From Paenibacillus endophyticus (lineage in GTDB: Bacteria; Bacillota; Bacilli; Paenibacillales; Paenibacillaceae): 64,000 nt of DNA. The translations under genes and the position numbers were made by a program. Under the pieces are notes generated by a model that was not told where the DNA came from, did no database searches, and was given only the letters and a program-made list of their open reading frames with translations. Position 1 is the stretch's first letter. Each line of letters begins with the position of its first letter. The stretch spans positions 17,469 to 81,468 of the forward strand of contig NZ_JACHXW010000031.1 in NCBI RefSeq assembly GCF_014192395.1, written 5' to 3'. Below are positions 50,365 to 58,403 of this stretch, one piece after another.

Positions 50365-52199
50365 GCGCCGGAAGCAAAGAAGCAAACGAGCAGAGACCGG
50401 AGGGGCTGACACCTATAATAGCCATGCAAGATGTGCAGTTCCAATATCCTGGAGCAGAAGGGACCGCACTTCGCAATATTAACCTTATTATCCAACCCGG
50501 TGAGTTTATCGCAATTGCAGGAACAAACGGCAGCGGCAAATCCACCTTATGCAAATGCCTTAATGGATTAATTCCTAACTACTACGTAGGCGATTTAAGC
50601 GGTTCTGTTCAGGTCGCAGGGCTAACCGCTGCTGAAGAAACGGTTTCCTCGCTGTCGCGCAAGGTTGCATACGTTTTTCAGGATTTCGAGAACCAGCTTG
50701 TACGTCCAACCGTTTATGACGAGGCTTGCTTCGCACCGCTTAATTACGGCTATGCCGATTACCGGGAACGCGGACAACGTGCGCTAGCCATGCTAGGCAT
50801 TGATCATTTGAAGGAGCAGTGGATCTGGCAGCTTAGCGGCGGACAAAAGCATCTTACGGCTTTGGCTGGGGCATTGTCGCTTGATCCGGATATTATTATT
50901 GTTGATGAGCCTGTCGCCCAGCTCGATCCTTACCACGCCAAGCTTATTTACGAGAAGCTGAAGCTGCTGAATGAACAATTTGGCAAAACGATAATCGTCA
51001 TCGAGCATCACACCGAGTTTATTGCCGATTACTGCCATAAGGTTATCCTTATGGATAGTGGAACAATACGCTGGGTCAAGCCCGTTCAGGCCGCGTTATC
51101 GGCTGTCGATGAGCTTGCTGCTCTGCATATTTTGCCCCCTCAGGTCACGCTTGCCGTGCGAGATGCAGAGACTGCTGCAGGTCAGGTGCATCTCCGAGAC
51201 CGGCTATTCCCGATTACAATCGAGGACGCAGCCGCTTATTTCAGTGAAGCAAAGATACTATCTCAGACAAATAATGCCTTGGTCATCAACGAGCCCATTC
51301 GCAAGTCCGTTCGCGAGTCCGTTCCAGCATCTAATCCATTAGTCACCTTTACAAACGTTTCCTATGGCTACAAAACCATCACAAGAGAGAGATATCCTGT
51401 TATCCAGGATATGTCCATTCGTTTCTACGAGGGCGATCGCATCGCTCTAGTCGGAAATAACGGTGCGGGCAAATCGACGCTGCTGAAACTCATCTCGGGC
51501 ATCCGCCGGCCTAGTGCAGGCCAGCTTGATGTTTGTGGCTACCTTACCAAACAGGCCTCGCCTGAGCAGCTCGCTGACTTCGTCGCTTATGTGTATCAGA
51601 ATCCTGAGGAAATGTTCATAGAAGATTCGGTACGCAAGGATGTGGAATATTTCTTGAAATCCCGCAACAGCCCAGATTATAGCTCCTTTGTAGACGAGAT
51701 TCTCCACCGCATGCGATTAACGGACCTGCAGGACCGCGACGGCAGGCTTCTCAGCGGAGGTCAGCAGCGCAGAGCAACATTAGCGATCGGCCTTGCTATG
51801 CGTCCAACCGTCATGCTCCTCGATGAGCCGACTGCGAGCTTGGATGCTTCAAGCCGGCGCGAGATGACCGATATGCTGGCTCAATTGGATGGCCAGGTCA
51901 AAACAACTGTCATTGCTACGCACGACATGCAGCTTGTTGCCGAGTGGGCTAACCGCGTTATCGTCATGCATAACGGAGCCGTAGCGCTTGATACCGATCA
52001 GCGCTCCCTGTTCAGCCACGTTGCCGTATTGGAGAAAACCGGACTGCTAGCGCCGCAGATTACTCAGCTTAGCCAGCGGCTGGGGATTGATCCGCCTTCC
52101 TTGTCGGTAGCTGAATTCATCGCATCGGTCGTCGGAGATCCCTCCTCTCCACATTACGTAAATAGAAGCAAGGAGAGTGCTGCAATTGGAAGCCATTAA
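50361..52199 (+). CDS. Fused ECF transporter ATPase (A and A' in one chain)
   Basis: A 612-residue protein with two ABC ATPase domains. N-domain: Walker A GTNGSGKST (54-62), LSGGQKHL, IIIVDEPVAQLD. C-domain: Walker A GNNGAGKST (about 368-376), LSGGQQRR, MLLDEPTASLD. In most ECF systems these are two separate genes (ecfA1, ecfA2). The His switch residues are EHH and ATHD in the two halves. It provides the energy for uptake together with the S and T proteins. Its end overlaps the ecfT gene. Confidence 0.93.
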   Translation: MSAGSKEANEQRPEGLTPIIAMQDVQFQYPGAEGTALRNINLIIQPGEFIAIAGTNGSGKSTLCKCLNGLIPNYYVGDLSGSVQVAGLTAAEETVSSLSRKVAYVFQDFENQLVRPTVYDEACFAPLNYGYADYRERGQRALAMLGIDHLKEQWIWQLSGGQKHLTALAGALSLDPDIIIVDEPVAQLDPYHAKLIYEKLKLLNEQFGKTIIVIEHHTEFIADYCHKVILMDSGTIRWVKPVQAALSAVDELAALHILPPQVTLAVRDAETAAGQVHLRDRLFPITIEDAAAYFSEAKILSQTNNALVINEPIRKSVRESVPASNPLVTFTNVSYGYKTITRERYPVIQDMSIRFYEGDRIALVGNNGAGKSTLLKLISGIRRPSAGQLDVCGYLTKQASPEQLADFVAYVYQNPEEMFIEDSVRKDVEYFLKSRNSPDYSSFVDEILHRMRLTDLQDRDGRLLSGGQQRRATLAIGLAMRPTVMLLDEPTASLDASSRREMTDMLAQLDGQVKTTVIATHDMQLVAEWANRVIVMHNGAVALDTDQRSLFSHVAVLEKTGLLAPQITQLSQRLGIDPPSLSVAEFIASVVGDPSSPHYVNRSKESAAIGSH

Positions 52200-53022
52200 G
52201 CAGAGCATGCTTGACAAGCTGAGCGTGGAGCAAATAAAAATCGAACTCATGCGTACTGCCTTTGGCAGGCAGTCTACCTTTCTATCCCGGTTTGACCCGC
52301 GTATGCTGCTCGTCTGGTATTCTTTTTTCGCGGTAGCTCCTTGGTTCATCCATAATAAAGTCGTTCTGCTGGGCTTGCTTGTTCCGATGCTTGTCCTTAC
52401 GCTCTCATCGAAAGTAAGCCCGCTTGTGCTCATCATCATGGGGGTTGGCCTTGTCAGCGAGATCAGCTATATCTTGTTAGGCTCCTTGTTGTTCGGGGGA
52501 AGCTTAGAGGCTGTCTGGCCGCTCTTAACCTTAACGCTCAAAATATTGCTTATATCGCTCGCCAGCATTGCCGTCTTCTCCAGCATGGATCCCGAGAAGC
52601 TCAGTGATGCCCTGCTTAGCATAGGCATGCCAGGGCAGTTCAGCTTCGGCGTATCCTACGGCTATCGGATGCTGCCCATTCTTATCGAAGAGTATCATAA
52701 TCTCATTCATTCCTTTCGTTTGAGGGGCAGAGCCCCTGCCAAAAAAGGCTTCCTTCGCGTGAACAGTCTGATCTACATGGCAAAAATCGGCGTGCGCGCG
52801 TTTTATCCCCTTCTGTTGAATACGGCTAAGCGGACGCGGACAACTGTTGAAGCACTAGAGGTTAGAGGCTTCACGTACGCATTGGTTAGCCCGGAAGCGA
52901 AGAAGCTTAAGCTCTCCCATATGCAGGTTCACGCGCTTGATTTCGTCTTTCTTGGCTGTTCCCTCATCTATGTGATCGCACTATTCAGTCTCGGGCACTA
53001 TTTATCCTTTTCATTTAACTAA
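52186..53022 (+). CDS. ecfT: ECF transporter transmembrane component T
   Basis: A 278-residue protein with five or so helices and the T-component coupling motifs (SFRLRGRAPAKK and RGF near ARTVEALEVRGFTYA, seen as EALEVRGF). Start placed at TTG 52186, 10 nt after AAGGAG; GTG 52177 is too near the site. Overlaps the ATPase gene. It couples the S component to the ATPases. Confidence 0.9.
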   Translation: MEAIKQSMLDKLSVEQIKIELMRTAFGRQSTFLSRFDPRMLLVWYSFFAVAPWFIHNKVVLLGLLVPMLVLTLSSKVSPLVLIIMGVGLVSEISYILLGSLLFGGSLEAVWPLLTLTLKILLISLASIAVFSSMDPEKLSDALLSIGMPGQFSFGVSYGYRMLPILIEEYHNLIHSFRLRGRAPAKKGFLRVNSLIYMAKIGVRAFYPLLLNTAKRTRTTVEALEVRGFTYALVSPEAKKLKLSHMQVHALDFVFLGCSLIYVIALFSLGHYLSFSFN

Positions 53023-53042
53023 CAGAATGGAGATTATGGCAG

Positions 53043-53801
53043 ATGATGAACATTGATTTGCACACACACGGAAAGCTCTCGAAAAAAACGCAGTTTTCTC
53101 TCGATTATTTCCTTGCTATGGCTCGGGAAGCGAAAGAAAACGGATTGCACGCGGTAGCTCTTACCGAGCACTTTAATACGCTTCATTTTCTGGATATGCT
53201 GGATCAGCTAGACCATCATTTTGATTACAAGGATGATTATTATCTCGTTGAAGGCCTAAAGGTGTTCTCCGGCATGGAGGTGGACGTAGCGAACAAAGGC
53301 CATATATTAATCATTGGCAATCGTGTCCTGATTCGTGACTTGCGCAGACAGCTTGAACCGCACACCTTAAAGGACAATTTCATTCCCTTAGAGGAGCTGC
53401 TTGACCGAACCGATGATCAGCCGCTGCTGCGTATCGGCGCTCATCCCATGAGAGAGAGCACACCTCTTACTCATCACGCCGTCGAGACGCTGCAGCGACT
53501 CGATTGCCTTGATATGAATGCTAAGGACCTATTCCAGTATGGACTGGGCATGGCCCACGACGTCAGGCAATTCGCTGATGAGCTCGGATTGCGCGTGAGC
53601 GCTGGCAGCGACTCTCACCAGCCGCTGCAATTCGGCAGCGTCATTAACCGCTTCGATGCCCCCTGCAGCACGGCGGAGCAGCTGCGCAGCGAGCTTCTGA
53701 ATGGCAAGGTCCAGATTGAAATATCCGCCTGCCTGAGCGTTAAAGTAAAAGCTGCTCAGATGATGAAGGAGCTGCTCAAAAAGTCAATGGTTGTCGCTTA
53801 A
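53043..53801 (+). CDS. PHP-domain phosphoesterase-like hydrolase
   Basis: A 252-residue metal-dependent hydrolase of the PHP superfamily: DLHTHGKLS (metal site 1), ALTEHFNTLHF, GMEVDV, GAHPMR, and AGSDSHQP (final site), all usual ligands retained. It is 20 nt behind ecfT, so the substrate is presumably processed after import; together with a phosphosugar-sensing RpiR regulator this suggests a phosphorylated or sugar-linked substrate. No further specificity can be read. Confidence 0.85.
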   Translation: MMNIDLHTHGKLSKKTQFSLDYFLAMAREAKENGLHAVALTEHFNTLHFLDMLDQLDHHFDYKDDYYLVEGLKVFSGMEVDVANKGHILIIGNRVLIRDLRRQLEPHTLKDNFIPLEELLDRTDDQPLLRIGAHPMRESTPLTHHAVETLQRLDCLDMNAKDLFQYGLGMAHDVRQFADELGLRVSAGSDSHQPLQFGSVINRFDAPCSTAEQLRSELLNGKVQIEISACLSVKVKAAQMMKELLKKSMVVA

Positions 53802-53820
53802 TCCTTCCTCCTGATAAGAG

Positions 53821-53912
53821 GAAACGCCTGACGGCGTCCTTTCAATAGACGCCATCGTTTCGGCGAAACGTACAGAGAAAGGATGAACAAAATCATAACC
53901 TTTCCTATACTT
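53821..53912 (+). repeat. Interspersed palindromic repeat, variant copy R4
   Basis: AAACGCCTGACGGCGTCCTTT, then ATCGTTTCGGCGAAACG, AGAGAAAGG and CCTTTCCTATA; the same layout as R1/R3 (head hairpin, CGTTTCG, GAAAG/CTTTC) but diverged. First of three adjacent copies. Confidence 0.6.
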
Positions 53913-54008
53913 CAAGCGTAAACGGCTTTTCCCGTCCTCTGGCGGCTAAGCTTACGTTTCGCGTAGAAATAGAGAGAAAGTTGGCGAAATGATATACTTT
54001 CCTATATT
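53913..54008 (+). repeat. Interspersed palindromic repeat, copy R3
   Basis: The closest relative of R1 (96 nt, about seven differences). Its head reads CAAGCGTAAACGGCT, its tail ACTTTCCTATATT. Placed directly after R4. Confidence 0.75.
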
Positions 54009-54011
54009 ACA

Positions 54012-54070
54012 AGAAGAAACGGCTTCGCCGACCTCTGCAACAGGAGGGTATCCGTTTCGCATAGAAATAG
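54012..54070 (+). repeat. Interspersed palindromic repeat, shortened copy R5
   Basis: AGAAACGGCTTCGCCGACCTCTG, then CCGTTTCGCATAGAAATAGAA; corresponds to the head and middle of R3, lacking the GAAAG/CTTTC tail. The 53802-54112 stretch therefore holds three such units and no gene. Confidence 0.55.
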
Positions 54071-54112
54071 AAGCATGCTTTGTCGCGTTGAACACATATC
54101 GTCTTATATACA

Positions 54113-54153
54113 CAAAGAAGCAGCCTCCAAAGTAACTGAGGCTGCTTCTTTTC
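54113..54153 (-). terminator. Terminator of the lipoprotein gene
   Basis: AAAGAAGCAGCCTC pairs with GAGGCTGCTTCTTT; T-runs on either side. Confidence 0.8.
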
Positions 54154-54161
54154 TCGTATTA

Positions 54162-55220
54162 TTAAAGGCCTGTTGGCAGCTGGAACATTTGAGTCAGCTC
54201 ATCCAGCGAGATCGCATCCGTCGGGATTTCATTCTCGAACCTAGGCGCTTTGTTGAAATCTGAATATACAACATCATAATGGATTCCAAGCTTCATGCTC
54301 TGCCCGCTTTCTTTATCCGATGCAGCAACACTTAATTTTCCTGCTTGGTAAGAGAGATAGCCATCAGAGATAGCAGCCGTTAGCTTGGCAGAATTAATTT
54401 TGACATCATTTTTAAGTGTATCTAAAATTTCGGTTTTGTTCGTTTCGAGGTCTGTTTTCAGCTTCTCGATATCAGCCTTCTCCAGCTGCAGCGATTTCAG
54501 CGAATCTTCATTCGCAAGCAGAAGGTCCAGCACCTCAGGCAGTACTTGGTTAACGATTGTGTCTACTGTTTTCGGATAGTTGCTCTCGTTAATTTCGAAG
54601 GTTATAACCTGATCCGCTTTCAGATCGGCAGGCAAACCTGCATCTGCAGCTTTAGGCTCGCTAAAGTATGTTTTCTCATCAAAATGCTTAAGAACCGCCT
54701 CTCCGAGCTCCTTGCCAAGCTTCTGCTGCGTAGTCAAGTCCAGCTCAGCCGCACCCTGTTGCTTAGCGAGCTCCTTCAGGTCTACTTTGATGAACTTGCC
54801 TGTAATGGTCTCAGGCAAAGGCAGCATCGGAATTTGCGGCACTTTGACATACAATATTTCTTCTGTCAGAATCATCGGAACCGTCAGCTTCATCTGCATA
54901 TCGCCAGGAATGACGATTTCCATGTTCAAATCAGTACGCATAGGCTCCTTCTGATAAACCGCATTAACCGTGATGGAAGCATCCTTGATCATGCCTACGA
55001 TCGCTGCGGTTGCAGCTGCATCTCCTTGAGCGGCCGCATCCTGCGGTACCTCAAGCTCATCTAAACCGAATGACATTTTTACTGCATATGAGTCCGCTTC
55101 TGTAATCTTCGTCATAGCCGCTTGCAACGCTTGCTTCGGTGGCTTGCCCGAGCTGCAGCCCGCAATTACGATCAAAATAACGGCAAGCAATAACACCGCC
55201 ATTTTCTGAACTTTCTTCAT
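54162..55220 (-). CDS. Lipoprotein of unknown function
   Basis: A 352-residue secreted lipoprotein with signal peptide and lipobox VIAGCSSGK (Cys22). The mature part is a large beta/helix fold of the LppX/LolA-like type (KITEADSYAVKMSFGLDEL, LYVKVPQIPMLP, LSYQAGKLSVAASDK); such lipoproteins may carry lipids or resist envelope stress. Family not certain. GGGAGGAAC lies before the ATG. It is monocistronic. Confidence 0.78.
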   Translation of the reverse strand: MKKVQKMAVLLLAVILIVIAGCSSGKPPKQALQAAMTKITEADSYAVKMSFGLDELEVPQDAAAQGDAAATAAIVGMIKDASITVNAVYQKEPMRTDLNMEIVIPGDMQMKLTVPMILTEEILYVKVPQIPMLPLPETITGKFIKVDLKELAKQQGAAELDLTTQQKLGKELGEAVLKHFDEKTYFSEPKAADAGLPADLKADQVITFEINESNYPKTVDTIVNQVLPEVLDLLLANEDSLKSLQLEKADIEKLKTDLETNKTEILDTLKNDVKINSAKLTAAISDGYLSYQAGKLSVAASDKESGQSMKLGIHYDVVYSDFNKAPRFENEIPTDAISLDELTQMFQLPTGL

Positions 55221-55294
55221 GTAACAAGTTCCTCCCCTATCTTTTTATGAGCACCTCCATTCTATACTAAAAAACCTGATTTTAGAAGTTATAT

Positions 55295-55330
55295 CCAAAA
55301 AATCCCGTTTCAGATAGCCGAAACGGGACG
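55295..55330 (-). terminator. Terminator of sspP
   Basis: Minus strand TCCCGTTTCGGC with CTGAAACGGGA hairpin, then TTTTTT. Confidence 0.8.
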
Positions 55331-55365
55331 ATTGATCTATTTACGCTAAGGACTATAGACTTGAT

Positions 55366-55515
55366 TTAACCCTGCGGGTTAAGATGGTCAACATGGTTCC
55401 GTTGTTTTGTTTTTTTCGAACCGGATAATGGCTCTTGCTGTCCACCGCCACTTTGCTTTTGCTTCTTATGTTGAGGATTGCCTTCCGGAACCGGCACACT
55501 GTCTGGCTTTGACAA
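55366..55515 (-). CDS. sspP: Small acid-soluble spore protein P
   Basis: A 49-residue basic, very hydrophilic protein. EPLSGSKKTKQRNH matches the EPLSGSKKVKNRNH core of Bacillus SspP, and NPQH precedes it as in that family. Start TTG with AAGGAGGAG upstream. Too short to appear among ordinary ORF calls. It supports a spore-forming host. In spores SASPs of this minor class coat or pack in the core. Confidence 0.85.
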   Translation of the reverse strand: MSKPDSVPVPEGNPQHKKQKQSGGGQQEPLSGSKKTKQRNHVDHLNPQG

Positions 55516-55563
55516 AAGAATCTCCTCCTTGATTATATTTCGTGTACAAGCAGCAGCTAGACA

Positions 55564-55740
55564 CTAATCCTTCTGATGCTCCAAATCTGTTGGCTGATCA
55601 TGATTCAATGCATCCTGATGCCTGCGGTCATTTTTATCCTGCTGCAGCTGCTGAGCATGATGGCTATTAACCGCCTCTATATCCAAAGCATCCACCACGT
55701 TTGATAAATTTTTATCCGCAGTTCCCTTTGCTTTTGTCAT
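55564..55740 (-). CDS. Small hydrophilic protein, unknown function
   Basis: A 58-residue protein (MTKAKGTADKNLSNVVD...), rich in His, Gln and Asp (HHAQQLQQDKNDRRHQDALNH region). GAGGAG lies about 10 nt ahead of the ATG. It is between the 115-residue gene and sspP, same strand, 15 nt behind the former's stop, so likely cotranscribed. Possibly a spore-specific small protein given the neighbours; unproven. Confidence 0.6.
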   Translation of the reverse strand: MTKAKGTADKNLSNVVDALDIEAVNSHHAQQLQQDKNDRRHQDALNHDQPTDLEHQKD

Positions 55741-55755
55741 CGGCTGATCGCTCCT

Positions 55756-56103
55756 CTACACATGCGTCAAGCGCTGCAGCGCTTGAGCACATTCATGCAA
55801 ATGTCTGGTATAGTCCTGAATGAGCTCTTGAATGATTTCACCGCGTTCATCCACGGATACTTTGTCCTTCTCTACGTCAACAAGCTCTACCCTTACCTCA
55901 CGGCTGTCTACGTACGTCACTTTGAAATCGAAGGAGTACATTTGGTGACCTGCCGTGTCTATCGTTACACGAAGCGACTTAGAATCCGACTCATCAGGCA
56001 GAACCCTGCTCCGGTCAGCGCTGTTCAGCGTCTCCGGCAAGGTTTGCCGCCAAGCGTCCGCCAGGTTTTCCTGGTTCATTTGCAGCTCATCTGATTTACC
56101 CAT
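55756..56103 (-). CDS. Small soluble protein, unknown function
   Basis: A 115-residue acidic protein with a beta-strand middle (LRVTIDTAGHQMYSFDFKVTYVD, cut to AGHQMYSFDFKVTYVD) and an amphipathic C-terminal helix (IQELIQDYTRHLHECAQALQRL). No family recognised; conserved hypothetical type. GAGGTGCTT lies before the ATG. First gene of a three-gene run ending in sspP. Confidence 0.7.
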   Translation of the reverse strand: MGKSDELQMNQENLADAWRQTLPETLNSADRSRVLPDESDSKSLRVTIDTAGHQMYSFDFKVTYVDSREVRVELVDVEKDKVSVDERGEIIQELIQDYTRHLHECAQALQRLTHV

Positions 56104-56171
56104 TAATAAAGCACCTCCACACCGTATAACATGCGAAGAGCAGCTTTATTTTATACGAGAACAACATTAAC

Positions 56172-56206
56172 AAAAAAAGCCCAAACGCTTTCGCGTCTGG
56201 GCTTGT
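56172..56206 (-). terminator. Terminator of tRNA-Ser
   Basis: Minus-strand AAGCCCAGACGC / GCGTTTGGGCTT hairpin with a TTTTTTT run. Confidence 0.85.
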
Positions 56207-56229
56207 TCAAATTCAACGTAAGAAAAATA

Positions 56230-56318
56230 TGGAGGAGAGAGTGGGACTCGAACCCACGTGGGCTTGCACCCTAACAGTTTTCAAGACTGCCCCGTTATGA
56301 CCGCTTCGGTACCTCTCC
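56230..56318 (-). tRNA. tRNA-Ser (anticodon TGA)
   Basis: An 89-nt class II tRNA: acceptor GGAGAGG with TCTCTCC (one G-U), anticodon stem CAGTC...GACTG type with loop CTTGAAA (TGA), long variable arm, T-arm GTGGG TTCGAGT CCCAC, then encoded CCA. The discriminator base is U rather than the usual G. It lies next to serS, as in Bacillus. Confidence 0.95.
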
Positions 56319-56401
56319 ATGCATTCAATTGTCACAAGAAATATTGTACCACAGGTCAAAACATAGTTGCAACTATATTTTGACGCTGTGGCAAAAAAAT
56401 T

Positions 56402-57688
56402 TTAAAGCTTTGCTGCTCCGATCGATTCGATCCCGCCCATATAAGGACGCAGTACTTCTGGAACCGTCACTGAGCCGTCTGCTTGCTGGAAGTTCTCGAT
56501 GATAGCGGCGAACGTACGCCCAACCGCAAGTCCCGATCCGTTCAATGTATGAACAAATTCCGGTTTGCTCTTCGTGTCTCTGCGGAAACGGATACCAGCG
56601 CGGCGAGCCTGGAAATCCTCTACATTCGAGCAAGAGGAAATTTCGCGGTACGTACCTGCGCTTGGAAGCCAAACTTCAAGATCATAGGTTTTCGCTGCTG
56701 TGAAGCCCATATCGCCTGTACAAAGCGTCAGAACGCGGTAAGGGAGATTAAGCAGCTGCAGCACCTTCTCTGCGTTTGCTGTCATCTTTTCAAGCTCATC
56801 GTAGGAATCTTCAGGCTTTGTCAGCTTGATCAGCTCAACCTTATTGAATTGATGCTGTCTGATCAGGCCGCGCGTATCACGCCCCGCAGAACCTGCCTCT
56901 GAACGAAAGCATGAGCTGTATGCCACGTAATATTTGGGAAGCTCGTCCACTGTCAATATTTCTTCACGATGAAGGTTAGTAACGGGAACCTCAGCAGTTG
57001 GGATAAGAAAATATTCCGAATCCGAAATTTTGAATAGATCCTCTTCAAACTTCGGAAGCTGGCCAGTACCAATCAAGCTGTCGCGATTGACGATATAAGG
57101 GGGCAGTACCTCTTCATAGCCATGCTTGTCGCTGTGCAAGTCCATCATAAAGCTGATCAGAGCACGCTCTAGACGCGCGCCTAAGCCGCGGTAGAACGTA
57201 AACCGAGAGCCCGTAACCTTGGCAGCACGCTCAAAGTCCAAAATGCCCAGCGTCTGCGCAACTTCCCAATGAGGCTTCGGCTCAAAGTCAAAGCTAGGCA
57301 CTTCACCATGCTTGCGGAGCTCTACATTGTCTTCCTCCGATTTGCCAACCGGAACGCTTTCACTAGGAATGTTCGGAATCGCTTGCGTAAGCTCCTCTAC
57401 CTGTACTTCTAGCAAACGAAGCTCGTCATCCAGCTCCTTTATACGGTCGCCTACTTCTCTCATCTCAAGGATGAGAGCTTCAGCGTCCTCGCCCGATCTT
57501 TTGAGCTTGGCAACTTCTTGGGAAACCGTATTGCGACGGCTCTTCAGCGTCTCCGTTTCTTGAATGAGATCCCGGCGCTTCGTATCAAGCACTGGGAAAT
57601 TCGCAATCAGATCAAGCGAAGCGCCGCGGTTGCGGAGCGCCGTCTCAACCTTTTCAAATTCATTTCTTAACAATTTAACGTCCAGCAT
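56402..57688 (-). CDS. serS: Seryl-tRNA synthetase
   Basis: A 428-residue class II synthetase: N-terminal coiled-coil arm (LIQETETLKSRRNTVSQEVAKL, RIKELDDELRLLEVQVEEL) which grips the long arm of tRNA-Ser; motif 1 to 3 in the catalytic core (YYVAYSSCFRSEAGSAGRDTRGLIRQHQF, given by FRSEAGSAGRDTRG; AVGRTFAAIIEN). Charges serine. Full length. No T-box leader fits in the 52-nt gap behind pdxT. Ribosome site GAGAGGGG. Confidence 0.97.
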   Translation of the reverse strand: MLDVKLLRNEFEKVETALRNRGASLDLIANFPVLDTKRRDLIQETETLKSRRNTVSQEVAKLKRSGEDAEALILEMREVGDRIKELDDELRLLEVQVEELTQAIPNIPSESVPVGKSEEDNVELRKHGEVPSFDFEPKPHWEVAQTLGILDFERAAKVTGSRFTFYRGLGARLERALISFMMDLHSDKHGYEEVLPPYIVNRDSLIGTGQLPKFEEDLFKISDSEYFLIPTAEVPVTNLHREEILTVDELPKYYVAYSSCFRSEAGSAGRDTRGLIRQHQFNKVELIKLTKPEDSYDELEKMTANAEKVLQLLNLPYRVLTLCTGDMGFTAAKTYDLEVWLPSAGTYREISSCSNVEDFQARRAGIRFRRDTKSKPEFVHTLNGSGLAVGRTFAAIIENFQQADGSVTVPEVLRPYMGGIESIGAAKL

Positions 57689-57740
57689 GCTTCAAAAGCC
57701 CCTCTCTGAAGGGAGTGATTTTATATTATTTTCGCAAAGA

Positions 57741-58325
57741 CTAAGCTTTTCCTGCAGCCGCTTCCTTTACCATATCCACGAAATAAGCATGCAGCCTGTA
57801 GTCGTCAGTCAGCTCGGGATGGTAAGATACAGCAAGCAAATGTCCCTGCCTTGCAGTGACGATCTCATCTCTATAAGTAGAGAGAACCTCTACGGAGGAG
57901 CCGACCTTTTTAATCAACGGCGCACGGATGAAGACAGCACGGACAGGCTCATCAATGCCTTTCACGTCCAAATCTGTCTCAAAGCTTTCCTGCTGCCTGC
58001 CAAAAGCGTTTCTGGCTACGGTCATGTCCATAAGCCGCAAATGTGCATCCTCTTGGCCTTCAATCTGATCAGCCAAAACGATAAGTCCCGCACAAGTTCC
58101 GAACAATGGCTTGCCTTGTGCAGAGAAATCAGCGATGGCTTCCATGAAGCCATAATTCCGCATCAGCTTGCCAATCGTCGTACTCTCACCGCCTGGTATA
58201 ACAAGTCCGTCAAGCTCATCAAGCTGCTCAACCCGCTTAATGGCGACCGCCTCTGCGCCCGCCGATTCTAAGCTTCGTATATGCTCTGCAACTGCGCCTT
58301 GAAGCGCTAGTACGCCTATCTTCAT
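57741..58325 (-). CDS. pdxT: Pyridoxal 5'-phosphate synthase glutaminase subunit
   Basis: A 194-residue class I glutaminase: VIPGGESTT, FGTCAGLIVL (nucleophile Cys) and AVSYHPELT with the catalytic His-Glu. It hydrolyses glutamine and channels ammonia to PdxS, giving vitamin B6. Directly after pdxS on the same strand (78 nt gap). The full pair pdxS-pdxT followed by serS is the Bacillus arrangement. Confidence 0.97.
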   Translation of the reverse strand: MKIGVLALQGAVAEHIRSLESAGAEAVAIKRVEQLDELDGLVIPGGESTTIGKLMRNYGFMEAIADFSAQGKPLFGTCAGLIVLADQIEGQEDAHLRLMDMTVARNAFGRQQESFETDLDVKGIDEPVRAVFIRAPLIKKVGSSVEVLSTYRDEIVTARQGHLLAVSYHPELTDDYRLHAYFVDMVKEAAAGKA

Positions 58326-58403
58326 CGTTCTATTTCGCCTTCCTTTACGGGCAAGGGCCGGCTGAGCGATATGCGCTAAGCCGGCACCTGCAAATTACAT
58401 CTA

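Noticed and set aside
57689..57740. T-box leader for serS.
   Set aside because: The gap between pdxT and serS is only 52 nt, too short for a T-box, and the 14-bp AGGTGGNACCGCG signature is absent.
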